This document shows positions 40,951-49,567 of a DNA stretch of 64,000 nt, in pieces (position 1 is the first letter of the stretch; every line of letters starts with the position of its first letter). The notes below the pieces were generated by a model that ran no database searches, had not been told where the DNA came from, and saw nothing but the letters and a program-made list of their open reading frames with translations. The DNA lies in the NCBI GenBank assembly GCA_034422115.1, contig DAOUJW010000009.1, positions 181,825 through 245,824 of the forward strand, written 5' to 3'. Both the position numbers and the translations under genes were made by a program. Origin of the DNA: DAOUJW01 sp034422115 (GTDB taxonomy: Bacteria > Chloroflexota > Dehalococcoidia > Lucifugimonadales > UBA2985).

Positions 40951-40970
40951 ATTCCTGCCTCCGCAGGAAT
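40951..40970. repeat. Short hairpin repeat ATTCCTGC/GCAGGAAT
   Basis: ATTCCTGC-ctcc-GCAGGAAT. The remaining ~160 bases up to the next gene hold nothing else I can support. Confidence 0.65.
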
Positions 40971-41130
40971 GGTCGCCGCCCGTCGCTCCTCGCGTGTCAA
41001 CCTGCGCGCTGAAGCCGTTTGGCTATGCCGCGCGTTTGTGATAGTATATGTACCTATCAGAAGCCCTGCTACTCGTGTGGGAATCCCTATACCGCACAAC
41101 CCCCAAATCGTTGTTGGGCAAAGGAGACAC

Positions 41131-42570
41131 ATGGTCAGCACGATGGGATTGACAGAAACGCTGCAAAAACTGCACAGGGGGATTTATCCGCGCAACATTG
41201 CCGTATTCGGGGCTGCGAGGCACAACCAGCACCGCTGGTTGAAGTCGCACCTCCCCTTCCACGAGAAGCACGGCAAGGTCTTCCACGTAAACATAAACGA
41301 GGAGGAGTGGCCCGGCGCTGAGGAGTTGGGCGTCCAGAACTATCGCAGCATCCTGGACATAGAGGAGCCTATCGACTACGTCACCATCTCCGTGCCCCGC
41401 AAGGTGGTGCCCAGGCTCGTCGAGGATTGCATCAAGAAGGGCGTTGCCCTGGTGCACATCTTCACCGCTGGCTTCGAGGAGTCGGGCGAAGAGGAGGGCA
41501 TACAGCTGGACGACGAGATCCGCAGGATGGCCCGGGAGTCCGGCCTTCTCATCATGGGGCCCAACTGCATGGGGCTGTTCAACCCCGCCATCGGCATTCG
41601 CCAGTCCGAGGGAGAATACTACTACGAGAACGGCGGCTTCGCTTACATATCCCAGAGCGGGTCGATGGCGTCCGGCATGGCTATGGAGGCCAACGCCTAC
41701 GACGTGAAGATGAGCAAGTGCATCAGCATGGGCAACGGCATGATACTGGACGCCCCGGACTACATCGACTACCTGGTGCAGGACCCGGACACCAAGGTCA
41801 TTGGGCTGTACCTTGAGGGCCTGCGAAACCCCGGCAGGTTCTTCAAGAGCCTTCAGGAGGCCACCAAGGTCAAGCCCGTTCTGGTGTGGAAGGTGGGCCT
41901 GACGGAGGACGCCGCCAGGGCCACGGAGGCCCACACGGGCACGTCCTTCATTAGAGAGGACCTGTGGCTTTCACTCCTGATGAGATGCGGAGCCATCGCC
42001 ATCGAGAGCCAGGAAGAGATGATCGATACGGTGAAGGCTCTGGAGCTAGTGAAACCTTTCTACGGCTTCAACGTTGGGCTTTACGCCAACACCGGCGGAC
42101 ACTCCACTGACATGGCAAACGTGTTCTCCAAGAACGGCTTCAAGATTGTCCCTCTGACGGAGAGCTCCTACGACGAGTTGCGCTCCTTCTACAACATGAT
42201 CGGCGGGAACTACGTCAACCCCATTCAGCAGGCTCCCCCGGACCACCACGAGAGGATCCTGAAGATACTCAGCCAGGACGACAACCTTGACCTTGTGGCG
42301 ATGGAGTCGCAGCTCAACCGCCTGTCTACGGAGCCGGAGTTCCTTGACGACCGCATCAGGATGTTCAAAGAGGCGCAGGCGAACTCGCCCAAGCCCATTG
42401 TGGCCATTGTGCCAAACCAGTATCCCAAGCTGGACCCAGCAACTGAGGAGAGCATCAACAAGCGCTTCAGCCAGGAGGGAATCCCTGCATTCCCCAGCTT
42501 TGTGAGCGCCGCAAGGGCGCTGAAGAAGGCGGCGGAGTACTACACCCTCAAGAGGTATCTGGACGATTAG
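41131..42570 (+). CDS. Acyl-CoA synthetase (NDP-forming) alpha-type protein (paralogue)
   Basis: 479 residues from the ATG at 41131 (AAAGGAG 5 bases upstream). Same architecture as the gene at 38394: CoA-binding domain (NIAVFGAARHNQHRWLKSHL..., then PIDYVTISVPRKVVPRLV), MGPNCMGLFNP, SQSGSMASGMAMEA, the active-site His in ATEAHTGTSF, and a final succinyl-CoA-ligase domain. There is no ATP-grasp beta subunit. Overall identity with the paralogue is moderate, so they are old duplicates with probably different acyl partners. Strongly expressed-type codon use. Function inferred from fold only. Confidence 0.82.
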   Translation: MVSTMGLTETLQKLHRGIYPRNIAVFGAARHNQHRWLKSHLPFHEKHGKVFHVNINEEEWPGAEELGVQNYRSILDIEEPIDYVTISVPRKVVPRLVEDCIKKGVALVHIFTAGFEESGEEEGIQLDDEIRRMARESGLLIMGPNCMGLFNPAIGIRQSEGEYYYENGGFAYISQSGSMASGMAMEANAYDVKMSKCISMGNGMILDAPDYIDYLVQDPDTKVIGLYLEGLRNPGRFFKSLQEATKVKPVLVWKVGLTEDAARATEAHTGTSFIREDLWLSLLMRCGAIAIESQEEMIDTVKALELVKPFYGFNVGLYANTGGHSTDMANVFSKNGFKIVPLTESSYDELRSFYNMIGGNYVNPIQQAPPDHHERILKILSQDDNLDLVAMESQLNRLSTEPEFLDDRIRMFKEAQANSPKPIVAIVPNQYPKLDPATEESINKRFSQEGIPAFPSFVSAARALKKAAEYYTLKRYLDD

Positions 42571-42679
42571 ACCGCTCTGCCGTCGCGGGCGCATCCCTGA
42601 AGTATCGCCGCTTCGGTCGGCATCAGGCTTGCGCGGCCCCGTGTTGAAGTAGAGCCGACAGCATCGACGGAGGCGAAGA

Positions 42680-43300
42680 ATGCCCATCTGGGAGTACAGA
42701 GTAGTGCCACTGGGCCCCCTGCTTGAGCAGGAGGGGGTGCTGAACTCCTTTGGGGCCGACAGATGGGAGGTTGTGTCCATCGTCGGAGCGGGCGGCGGCG
42801 AGCCGGTGGCGTACCTCAAGCGGGAGGCCGTGTTCTCCATGTCCGGCATGTCGCCAATGGCGCCCCCCAGCATCTTCGAAGAAAGGCCGCCCAGCGCGAC
42901 CAGGTCCGCCATACCCTCTGTACAGGCACAGACCAACGCCACACTGAGGGTACACGCCAAGGACGACCCGGCAGTCACCGGCTGGCTGGACTCCGGGCTG
43001 GTCCTGGACGACACCCACGCGGGCATATCCATCGCCATAGATGGAGAGGTCCTGGTGTCGTCGGGAGAGGTTGTGGAGTCCGATGGTTCTACCACCAGCA
43101 TGGCCCTCAACCCCGCCATCGGCGAGGAGCTCCCCAAGGGCTGCATCGTGGTCAAGGTGGGCGAAGAAGGCCCGGTGGAGCCCGTTTACTACTCCGGCTT
43201 TCTGGCCATTGAGGAGACGGGAAACCTCTACGTTACCATCAATGACGACAACTACGACAACAACGACGGTGAGTTCACGGTAATTGTGTCCCTTCTGTAG
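42680..43300 (+). CDS. DUF4177-like plus PA-IL (LecA)-like lectin domain protein
   Basis: 206 residues. Residues 1-50 (MPIWEYRVVPLGPLLEQEGV, then ADRWEVVSIVGAGGGEPVAYLKR) match the DUF4177 pattern of W.Y..V......LN..G..WE.V and a final KR. Residues ~88-206 resemble the galactophilic lectin PA-IL: a beta-rich domain ending LYVTINDDNYDNNDGEFTVIVSLL, where ND...NN-D-G mirrors the calcium/sugar loop of LecA. No signal peptide, so intracellular unless exported by a non-classical route. GGAGG precedes the ATG. The combination is unusual; carbohydrate binding is inference. Confidence 0.6.
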   Translation: MPIWEYRVVPLGPLLEQEGVLNSFGADRWEVVSIVGAGGGEPVAYLKREAVFSMSGMSPMAPPSIFEERPPSATRSAIPSVQAQTNATLRVHAKDDPAVTGWLDSGLVLDDTHAGISIAIDGEVLVSSGEVVESDGSTTSMALNPAIGEELPKGCIVVKVGEEGPVEPVYYSGFLAIEETGNLYVTINDDNYDNNDGEFTVIVSLL

Positions 43301-43317
43301 CTTTCTGTAGCTTCCGC

Positions 43318-43346
43318 TTTACGATTGACAGAGCCTGTGATAGAAT
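43318..43346 (+). promoter_or_regulatory. Promoter of rsmD-coaD
   Basis: TTTACG (43318-43323), 17-base spacer, TAGAAT (43341-43346), 32 bases before the rsmD start. Confidence 0.45.
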
Positions 43347-43378
43347 TGCCCACAGCCTGATGAAGGCAGGGTACGTCT

Positions 43379-43930
43379 GTGCGAGTAGTTGCCGGAGAAG
43401 CAAGAGGAAGACGCATAGGAAGCCTGAAGAGGTTGGGAGCGCGTCCCACTACCCAGAGGGTTCGCACTGCCCTCTTCTCCATTCTGGAGTCCTTTGGCAT
43501 GGAGGGGAAGCGGGTGATAGACCTGTACGCCGGCACGGGGACGCTGGGTATCGAAGCGCTGAGCCGCGGGGCGGATCACGCCGACTTCGTGGAGGTCAAC
43601 TCCAGAAGATGCGCTCTGCTGCGGGACACCCTCGGCTCCCTGGGCTACTCCGACAGAGCCTCTGTGCACTGCATGAAGGTGGAGAGGGCCGTGAAGACCC
43701 TGGGCAAGTCCTACGACTTCGTGCTCATGGACCCGCCGTACACCATCGGGCCGGTCCACGACGTGCTGGACGAGGTGGGCGCGCTGGCCAGAGAGGGCGC
43801 TGTCGTCGTCGCGGGCCATTCGTCTCGCCACACCCTGGAGCCAAAGTACAACGGACTGGAGCTTATGCAGGAGCGCCGGTACGGGGACACGGTGTGTTCC
43901 ATATATCGGGAAGGAGGAAGTCCATGGTAA
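43379..43930 (+). CDS. rsmD: 16S rRNA (guanine(966)-N2)-methyltransferase RsmD
   Basis: 183 residues with a GTG start. N-terminal RVVAGEARGRRI...RPTTQRVRTALFSIL is the RsmD signature. SAM motif VIDLYAGTGTLGIEALSRGA and catalytic DPPY (FVLMDPPYTIG) follow. It methylates G966 of 16S rRNA. It overlaps coaD by 7 bases; the rsmD-coaD pairing is widespread. Confidence 0.95.
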   Translation: MRVVAGEARGRRIGSLKRLGARPTTQRVRTALFSILESFGMEGKRVIDLYAGTGTLGIEALSRGADHADFVEVNSRRCALLRDTLGSLGYSDRASVHCMKVERAVKTLGKSYDFVLMDPPYTIGPVHDVLDEVGALAREGAVVVAGHSSRHTLEPKYNGLELMQERRYGDTVCSIYREGGSPW

Positions 43931-44415
43931 TCGCCATATACCCTGGGAGCTTCGACCCTATAACCTACGGACACATGGACATAGCAACCAGGGCCGCCAA
44001 CATCTTTGACAAGGTCTACCTTGCCATGGTGTACACCAAGCCAACCAAGTCCATGATGTTCACCACGGAGGAGCGGGTGGAGCTTTGCAGGGAGGCGTTG
44101 TGCCACCTTCCCAACGTGGAGGTGCTGTCCTACACCGGCCTGACCGTGGAACTGGCCCACAGGCTGGGCGCCAAGGTGATGGTCAGGGGACTGCGAATGG
44201 GGTCAGACTTCGACTACGAGTTTGAGATGGCCCTGAACAACCAGCAGCTGGCCCCGGACATAGACACCATGTACCTCATGGCGAACCTGGAGCACATCTA
44301 CATGAAGTCCAGCCTGCTTAAGGAGATCGCGGAAAACCAGGGCGCAATCAGCCACCTGGTGCCCGCGAACGTAGAGGCATCCCTGAAGGAGAAGTACAGC
44401 GCCCGAGTCCAATAG
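43924..44415 (+). CDS. coaD: Phosphopantetheine adenylyltransferase
   Basis: 163 residues from the ATG at 43924, with AAGGAGGA upstream. Nucleotidyltransferase motifs: YPGSFDPITYGHMD (TxGH type), then VMVRGLRMGSDFDYE and the C-terminal YMKSSLLKEIA. It makes dephospho-CoA from 4'-phosphopantetheine and ATP. Coupled to rsmD by overlap. Confidence 0.97.
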   Translation: MVIAIYPGSFDPITYGHMDIATRAANIFDKVYLAMVYTKPTKSMMFTTEERVELCREALCHLPNVEVLSYTGLTVELAHRLGAKVMVRGLRMGSDFDYEFEMALNNQQLAPDIDTMYLMANLEHIYMKSSLLKEIAENQGAISHLVPANVEASLKEKYSARVQ

Positions 44416-44433
44416 CGTCAGACAAACTGAAAC

Positions 44434-44497
44434 GGACCGGGAAAGTTTGCAACCCGGTCCCTGAGAATGCGGCGGTATCCTTGAGGGAGAGATACCG
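44434..44497 (+). terminator. Two hairpins between coaD and the coiled-coil gene
   Basis: GGACCGGG/CCCGGTCC (44434-44460) and CGGTATC/GATACCG (44473-44497). There is no T-run after either. They may be a weak terminator or mRNA-processing/stability structure between coaD and the next gene. Confidence 0.4.
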
Positions 44498-44534
44498 TCC
44501 CCCAGTATAAAGTCCCTCGAGAAGGGGGTGTGCC

Positions 44535-45029
44535 GTGGATATCTACGCACTCATAGACAAGCTGGACGAGCTGATAAGCTCAGGGATATGGATGCCGGGG
44601 ACGGGGAGGTTCCTCATCGACAGGGACAAGCTCACTGCGGTGTCGAGCCAGATCCGGGAGGCCGTGCCCGTAGACCTCAAGGAGGCGCAGGAGCTTCTCC
44701 AGATGAGGGATAGGGTGATAAACCAGGCCATGACGGAGGCCAACCGCATCAAGGACGCCGCAGACGAAGACGCCAGAATGCGCGTTGCCGAGAGCGAGCT
44801 CACAAGAGACGCCCAGGCACAGGCGGACGCGATGGTCCTTGACGCGCAGAGCCGGGCCGAGAGGATGCTGGCGGAAGCCGAAGCCCAGGCCAGGGTGCGC
44901 GTTGAGGGCGCCGACGGCTATGCAAGGGAGACGCTGGAGCAGCTTGCGGAGGACCTCTCCGAGACTCTCAACACCGTGAAGAGAGGCTTGGAGACCCTCA
45001 ACGGCCAGAGAGAGAAGAGCTCAGCCTAG
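44535..45029 (+). CDS. Coiled-coil protein (DivIVA/F0-b-like)
   Basis: 164 residues with a GTG start after GAAGGGGG. An N-terminal ~55-residue region (MDIYALIDKLDELISSGIWM...) is followed by one long predicted coiled coil (about 50-150) of Ala/Glu/Arg/Gln heptads, e.g. ARMRVAESELTRDAQAQADA, resembling ATP synthase b or DivIVA/Wag31-type helices. No transmembrane segment. Genes like this often follow coaD in Chloroflexota and related phyla. A structural or cell-envelope role is inference. Confidence 0.65.
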   Translation: MDIYALIDKLDELISSGIWMPGTGRFLIDRDKLTAVSSQIREAVPVDLKEAQELLQMRDRVINQAMTEANRIKDAADEDARMRVAESELTRDAQAQADAMVLDAQSRAERMLAEAEAQARVRVEGADGYARETLEQLAEDLSETLNTVKRGLETLNGQREKSSA

Positions 45030-45055
45030 TCCCGCGTTTCTAGTGACCGCTCCAA

Positions 45056-45298
45056 GAGACCTTTACGTAACTTGTGAACAAGCCCTGTACTAATGTCATT
45101 CTGAGCGCAGCGAAGAATCCAGAGGGTTTCACCTACAGACATCGCTGCTTTGAGGACAGACACTTGGGATTCTTCACTTCGCGCAGTTTATCCCCGTATC
45201 AAGTACGGGGCAGGCTCTGAGCGTAGCCGAAGGGCTCCGTTCAGAATGACAATTGGAGAGCTTACTCCGGGACAACGCCAGAGCTATTCATAGGTCTT
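45056..45298. repeat. MITE-like element, family B copy 4
   Basis: Left end GAGACCTTTACGTAACTT, degenerate right end near GAGCTATTCATAGGTCTT. Internal arms CATTCTGAGCGCAGCGAAGA and TTCAGAATGACAATTGG, with a nested CCCCGTATCAAGTACGGGG hairpin inserted. Confidence 0.7.
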
Positions 45299-45307
45299 CC
45301 AAGAATG

Positions 45308-45388
45308 GTCTGAATAAGCCCTTAGGCGTACCCCAATCCGCTCGGTTAGACCCTTCGACAAGCTCAGGGCGAGCGGATTGGGGCGCAT
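45308..45388. repeat. Dispersed repeat, family A (long copy)
   Basis: GTCTGAATAAGCCCTTAGGC then GTACCCCAATCCGCTCGG... and its reverse complement CGAGCGGATTGGGGCG. It shares the GTCTGAATAAG start with the copy at 527-590. With copy 4 of family B it fills the 408-base gap between the coiled-coil gene and arsM; no gene is visible. Confidence 0.75.
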
Positions 45389-45437
45389 TTCTGCAATACA
45401 CCCTACTTGTTCAGAGGTTTCCTGGAGCAGAAAACTA

Positions 45438-46199
<762 letters not shown>

Positions 46200-46269
46200 T
46201 TCATACCTCCAAGTATTGGTTACATTATCGCACAGGGATTCCACCCTGAGAAGGGGATTCATGAATGGC

Positions 46270-46306
46270 CCCGCTCATGGTGAGCTTGTCGAACCATATG
46301 AGCGGG
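46270..46306. repeat. Dispersed repeat, family A, opposite orientation
   Basis: CCCGCTCATGGTGAGCTTGT then CGAACCATATGAGCGGG. Confidence 0.75.
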
Positions 46307-46409
46307 AGCATTCTCATCTTCCTCAGGGAGGTTCGCGAACCGCTCCTACATGCACTTGAATCCCTGCAAGAATGCCCAACCATTTCTTTGCCTTGCACTG
46401 GCAGGATGG

Positions 46410-46415
46410 TATAAT
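46410..46415 (+). promoter_or_regulatory. -10 box upstream of the TIGR00725-eno operon
   Basis: Perfect TATAAT; the 17-base-spaced -35 is TTTGCC. Its position supports the TTG start at 46435 over the upstream ATG at 46372. Confidence 0.45.
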
Positions 46416-46434
46416 CCAGATACTGGAGAACGAC

Positions 46435-46944
46435 TTGACCTTACAGATATCCGTTATCGGCGCAGGCGAACCACCCATAGAGGCCATTGGCCTGGCGGAG
46501 GAGGTCGGGCGCGAGCTGGCCGAACGCGGCGTGGTGGTGGTGACGGGTGGCCTGGCCGGTATTATGGAGGCGGCGTGCCGCGGGGCCAAGGAGGCCGGCG
46601 GCCTCACCATAGGCATCCTGCCCGGCACCGATCCCGCCGACGCCAACCCCTACGTGGTCATCCCCATCTGCACCGGCATAGGCTACGCCCGAAACTTGGT
46701 TGTAGTCAGGTCCGGGCGGGCCGTCATAGCCGTATCCGGGGCCTACGGCACCCTGTCGGAGATAGCCCACGCCCTGGGCGACGGCATCCCCGTCATTGGG
46801 CTTAGCACCTGGTCCATAGCCAGGGAGGGCAAAGAGGACGACGGCATAATCGTGGCCCAAAGCCCTGCGGACGCCGTGGACAAGGCCATCGAGGCCGCCA
46901 TGAGCCGGGACGCGGCGTTGGCCGCAAGCGGGAGGCTACCGTGA
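46435..46944 (+). CDS. TIGR00725/LOG-like Rossmann protein
   Basis: 169 residues from a TTG at 46435 with GGAGAA upstream. LQISVIGAGEPP opens a Rossmann-like fold, then VVTGGLAGIMEAACRGAKEAGG, TIGILPGTDP, YARNLVVVRSGRAVIAVSGA and YGTLSEIAHALG, matching the TIGR00725 branch of the SLOG/lysine-decarboxylase-like superfamily. SLOG proteins bind nucleotide-like ligands; this branch has no fixed function. It overlaps the enolase start (GTGA), so it is co-translated with a glycolytic gene. Confidence 0.85.
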   Translation: MTLQISVIGAGEPPIEAIGLAEEVGRELAERGVVVVTGGLAGIMEAACRGAKEAGGLTIGILPGTDPADANPYVVIPICTGIGYARNLVVVRSGRAVIAVSGAYGTLSEIAHALGDGIPVIGLSTWSIAREGKEDDGIIVAQSPADAVDKAIEAAMSRDAALAASGRLP

Positions 46945-48218
46945 GCGGCATCAAGCGCGTCCGGGCCAGGGAGGTCCTCGACTCCAGGGGCAACCCCACC
47001 GTGGAGGTGGACGTTACCCTGGAGGACGGCTCTCATGGCCGGGCGGCGGTGCCCTCAGGAGCCAGCACTGGCGCGCACGAGGCAGTGGAGCTGCGGGACG
47101 GCGACAAGGCCCGCTACGGCGGCAAGGGAGTCCTGAACGCAGTGGCCAACGTCCACGACACCATCGCCCCCGGCATTGCAGGCATGTCCGCCTTGGAGCA
47201 GCGCGCCCTGGACGAAAGGCTCGCCAGCCTGGACGGGACGCCCAACAAGAGGAAGCTGGGAGCCAACGCCATTCTGGGCGTATCGCTGGCCGCGGCCCAC
47301 GCCGCCGCCGCATCCAGTGGAACGCCCCTCTACCGGCACCTGTGCGAGGACTCCCCTTCCCTCCTGCCCGTGCCCATGTTCAACATCCTGAACGGCGGCA
47401 AACACGCCCAGGACTCCACCGACTTCCAGGAGTTCATGGTGATCCCGGCGGGCGTTGGCTCTTTCCGGGACGCCTTCCGTGCCGGAGCCGAAATATACCA
47501 GGCGCTCAAGGACGTGCTCATGGGTCGTGGGCACAGCACAAACGTAGGCGACGAAGGCGGCTTCGCCCCGTCGCTGCCGTCCAACAAGGACGCCGTCGAG
47601 TCGGTGCTCGCGGCCATCGAGAAGGCCGGCTATCGGCCGGGTGTCGACTGCTTCATCGGGCTTGACGTTGCAGCCACGGAGCTTTACCAGGACGGGATGT
47701 ACGTCCTTCCGCGCGAGGGCGTCTCGCTGGACAGTTCGCAGATGGTCGATTACTACGCCCGCTGGGTCGACTCCTACCCCATCATCAGCATTGAGGACGG
47801 CATGTCTGAGGACGACTGGGACGGGTGGGGCCTCCTGATGGAGCGGATTGGCGAGCGGGTGCAGCTTGTGGGCGACGACCTGTACACCACCAACACCAAC
47901 CGCATTCTGAGGGGCGTGCAAGAGAGGGCCAGCAACTCCATTCTGATTAAGCTTAACCAGATTGGCACCCTCACAGAGACCCTGGACGCCATAGAGATGG
48001 CCGCCGCCGCCAGATGGAGCGCGGTAATCAGCCACCGCTCCGGGGAAACGGAGGACACCACCATCGCCGACCTGGCCGTCGCCACCGGCGCGGGCCAGAT
48101 CAAGGCGGGCGCGCCGGCCCGCAGCGAGCGGGTGTGCAAGTACAACCGCCTGCTGCGCATCGAGGAGGAGCTTGGCGACAGCGCCCGATACCCCGGGCGT
48201 GACGCTCTGCCGGTATGA
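46941..48218 (+). CDS. eno: Enolase
   Basis: 425 residues with a GTG start after GGGAGG. AREVLDSRGNPTVEVDV, PSGASTGAHEAVELRDG, the Mg2+ ligands in FIGLDVAA, SIEDGMSEDDWDG and VGDDLYTTN, the catalytic Lys in ILIKLNQIGTLTE and the signature SHRSGETEDTTIADLAV are all present. It interconverts 2-phosphoglycerate and phosphoenolpyruvate. It overlaps the TIGR00725 gene and is followed after a repeat by gap, so lower glycolysis is partly clustered. Confidence 0.98.
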   Translation: MSGIKRVRAREVLDSRGNPTVEVDVTLEDGSHGRAAVPSGASTGAHEAVELRDGDKARYGGKGVLNAVANVHDTIAPGIAGMSALEQRALDERLASLDGTPNKRKLGANAILGVSLAAAHAAAASSGTPLYRHLCEDSPSLLPVPMFNILNGGKHAQDSTDFQEFMVIPAGVGSFRDAFRAGAEIYQALKDVLMGRGHSTNVGDEGGFAPSLPSNKDAVESVLAAIEKAGYRPGVDCFIGLDVAATELYQDGMYVLPREGVSLDSSQMVDYYARWVDSYPIISIEDGMSEDDWDGWGLLMERIGERVQLVGDDLYTTNTNRILRGVQERASNSILIKLNQIGTLTETLDAIEMAAAARWSAVISHRSGETEDTTIADLAVATGAGQIKAGAPARSERVCKYNRLLRIEEELGDSARYPGRDALPV

Positions 48219-48231
48219 CGAGAGAACTTTG

Positions 48232-48331
48232 CATGACTTGAAAGGGATTCACCCCCTCTCTGACTCTCCCCCTTCATGGGGAGAGAAATATCCCTTCCCT
48301 CGCTTGCGGGGGAAGGCTAGGATGGGGGCTG
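48232..48331. repeat. Intergenic repeat-like sequence (CCCCCTCTCTGACTCTCCCCC type)
   Basis: Pyrimidine-rich left half and purine-rich right half with complementary pieces (CTCTCCCC/GGGGAGAG, CCTTCCC/GGGGAAGG). It looks like a dispersed palindromic element, but no second copy is in the window. Confidence 0.45.
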
Positions 48332-48380
48332 GTAGAGACTAAAGAATACAGGCTGAAGCCATAGACAAGAAGGAGGCGCC

Positions 48381-49394
48381 ATGACCACTCGGATAGGCAT
48401 CAACGGGTTTGGACGAATAGGACGGCAGGTGCTGAGGGCCTCGATGGAGCGGCACCCGGACAAGCTGGAGGTGGTGGCCGTCAACGACCTGACGGACGCC
48501 AAGACCAACGCCCACCTGTTCAAGTACGACACCAACTACGGCGTCTACCCGGGCACGGTGGCCGCCGAGGAGAACGCCCTGGTCATCGACGGCAAAGAGG
48601 TGCAGGTTCTGGCCGAGCGCGACCCCACCAGCCTGCCCTGGGGAGACCTGGGCGTGGACATAGTAGTGGAGTCAACGGGCATCTTCACGGACGCCGCCAA
48701 GGCCGCAGGGCACATCACCGCGGGCGCAAAGAAGGTCATCATCTCCGCCCCGGCCAGGGGCGAGGACGTGATGGTGGTCCTGGGCGTCAACCAGGATAAG
48801 TACGACCCCGCCGGCCACAACGTGCTATCCAACGCCTCCTGCACCACCAACTGCATTGCGCCCATGGTCAAGGTGCTCCACGACAACTTCACCGTGAACC
48901 ACGGCCTTATGACGACGGTGCACGCCTACACCAACGACCAGCGCATCCTTGACCAGGCCCACGACGATCTGCGAAGGGCCCGCGCCGCGGCCCAGAACAT
49001 CATCCCGACCACGACAGGCGCGGCCAGGGCCGTGGGCGTCATTGTGCCGGAGCTTCAGGGCAAGATCCACGGCATGGCCCTCCGAGTGCCGGTGTCCACC
49101 GGCTCCATCACGGACTTCGTGGCGGAGGTTGACAAGTCCGTCAGCGTGGAAGACGTCAACGCCGCCTTCAAGGAGGCCGCAGGCTCCAACCTCAAGGGCG
49201 TTCTGGAGTACAACGAGGAGCCGCTGGTGAGCGCCGACATCGTTTACAACCCCCACAGCTGCATCTTCGACGCCCTCTCCACGATGGTGATGGAGGGCAA
49301 CATGGTCAAGATTCTCGGCTGGTACGACAACGAGTGGGGCTACTCCTGCCGCACGGCAGACCTGTGCGCCTACCTGGTTGACCAGGGGCTGTAA
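48381..49394 (+). CDS. gap: Glyceraldehyde-3-phosphate dehydrogenase, type I
   Basis: 337 residues. NAD site GINGFGRIGR, catalytic SNASCTTNC with Cys154, His in TVHAYTNDQ, and the C-terminal WYDNEWGYSCRTADL. Asp36 after the second strand (AVNDL) is usual for NAD preference. ATG with AAGGAGG upstream. It ends before a bidirectional hairpin. Confidence 0.97.
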   Translation: MTTRIGINGFGRIGRQVLRASMERHPDKLEVVAVNDLTDAKTNAHLFKYDTNYGVYPGTVAAEENALVIDGKEVQVLAERDPTSLPWGDLGVDIVVESTGIFTDAAKAAGHITAGAKKVIISAPARGEDVMVVLGVNQDKYDPAGHNVLSNASCTTNCIAPMVKVLHDNFTVNHGLMTTVHAYTNDQRILDQAHDDLRRARAAAQNIIPTTTGAARAVGVIVPELQGKIHGMALRVPVSTGSITDFVAEVDKSVSVEDVNAAFKEAAGSNLKGVLEYNEEPLVSADIVYNPHSCIFDALSTMVMEGNMVKILGWYDNEWGYSCRTADLCAYLVDQGL

Positions 49395-49416
49395 AAGCCA
49401 AAACCATAGGCAATTG

Positions 49417-49448
49417 AAGTGGCTCCCACCGGTCGGTAGGAGCCACTT
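49417..49448. terminator. Bidirectional terminator between gap and the nuclease locus
   Basis: A perfect 10-bp stem AAGTGGCTCC/GGAGCCACTT with a 12-base loop, 22 bases after the gap stop and 28 bases beyond the stop of the minus-strand micropeptide. The T-runs are short. Confidence 0.65.
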
Positions 49449-49476
49449 TGATTCATACGTCTCATTAAAGCCTGGT

Positions 49477-49551
49477 TTACTTAGGCTTACGGCTCTTCTC
49501 AATAGTATCCGGTGGCAGGGGTGGTGGTTTCCCGTTGTTGCCGTTGCTCAT
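49477..49551 (-). CDS. Micropeptide 2 of the nuclease locus (MSNGNNGKPPPLPP...)
   Basis: A 24-codon frame MSNGNNGKPPPLPPDTIEKS RKPK. The ATG at 49551 has GGAGG 8 bases upstream. It is last in a minus-strand cluster, 16 bases after the nuclease stop. Its first 11 codons and ribosome binding site closely match the micropeptide at 50940-50993 (shared ACAACGGGAAACCACC in the DNA). Conserved start, spacing and reading frame in two copies suggest translation. No family is known to me. Gly/Asn head, Pro-rich centre, basic end. Confidence 0.5.
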   Translation of the reverse strand: MSNGNNGKPPPLPPDTIEKSRKPK

Positions 49552-49567
49552 AACAGTATCCTCCGTC

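Noticed and set aside
40711..41130. 140-codon N-terminal extension of the second CoA-ligase-like gene
   Set aside because: The extension translates the MITE-like element and hairpin repeat. The ATG at 41131 has AAAGGAG and matches the paralogue's start.
13361..45298. CRISPR array
   Set aside because: The repeats are dispersed, of unequal length, palindromic and intergenic, with no regular spacers and no cas genes.
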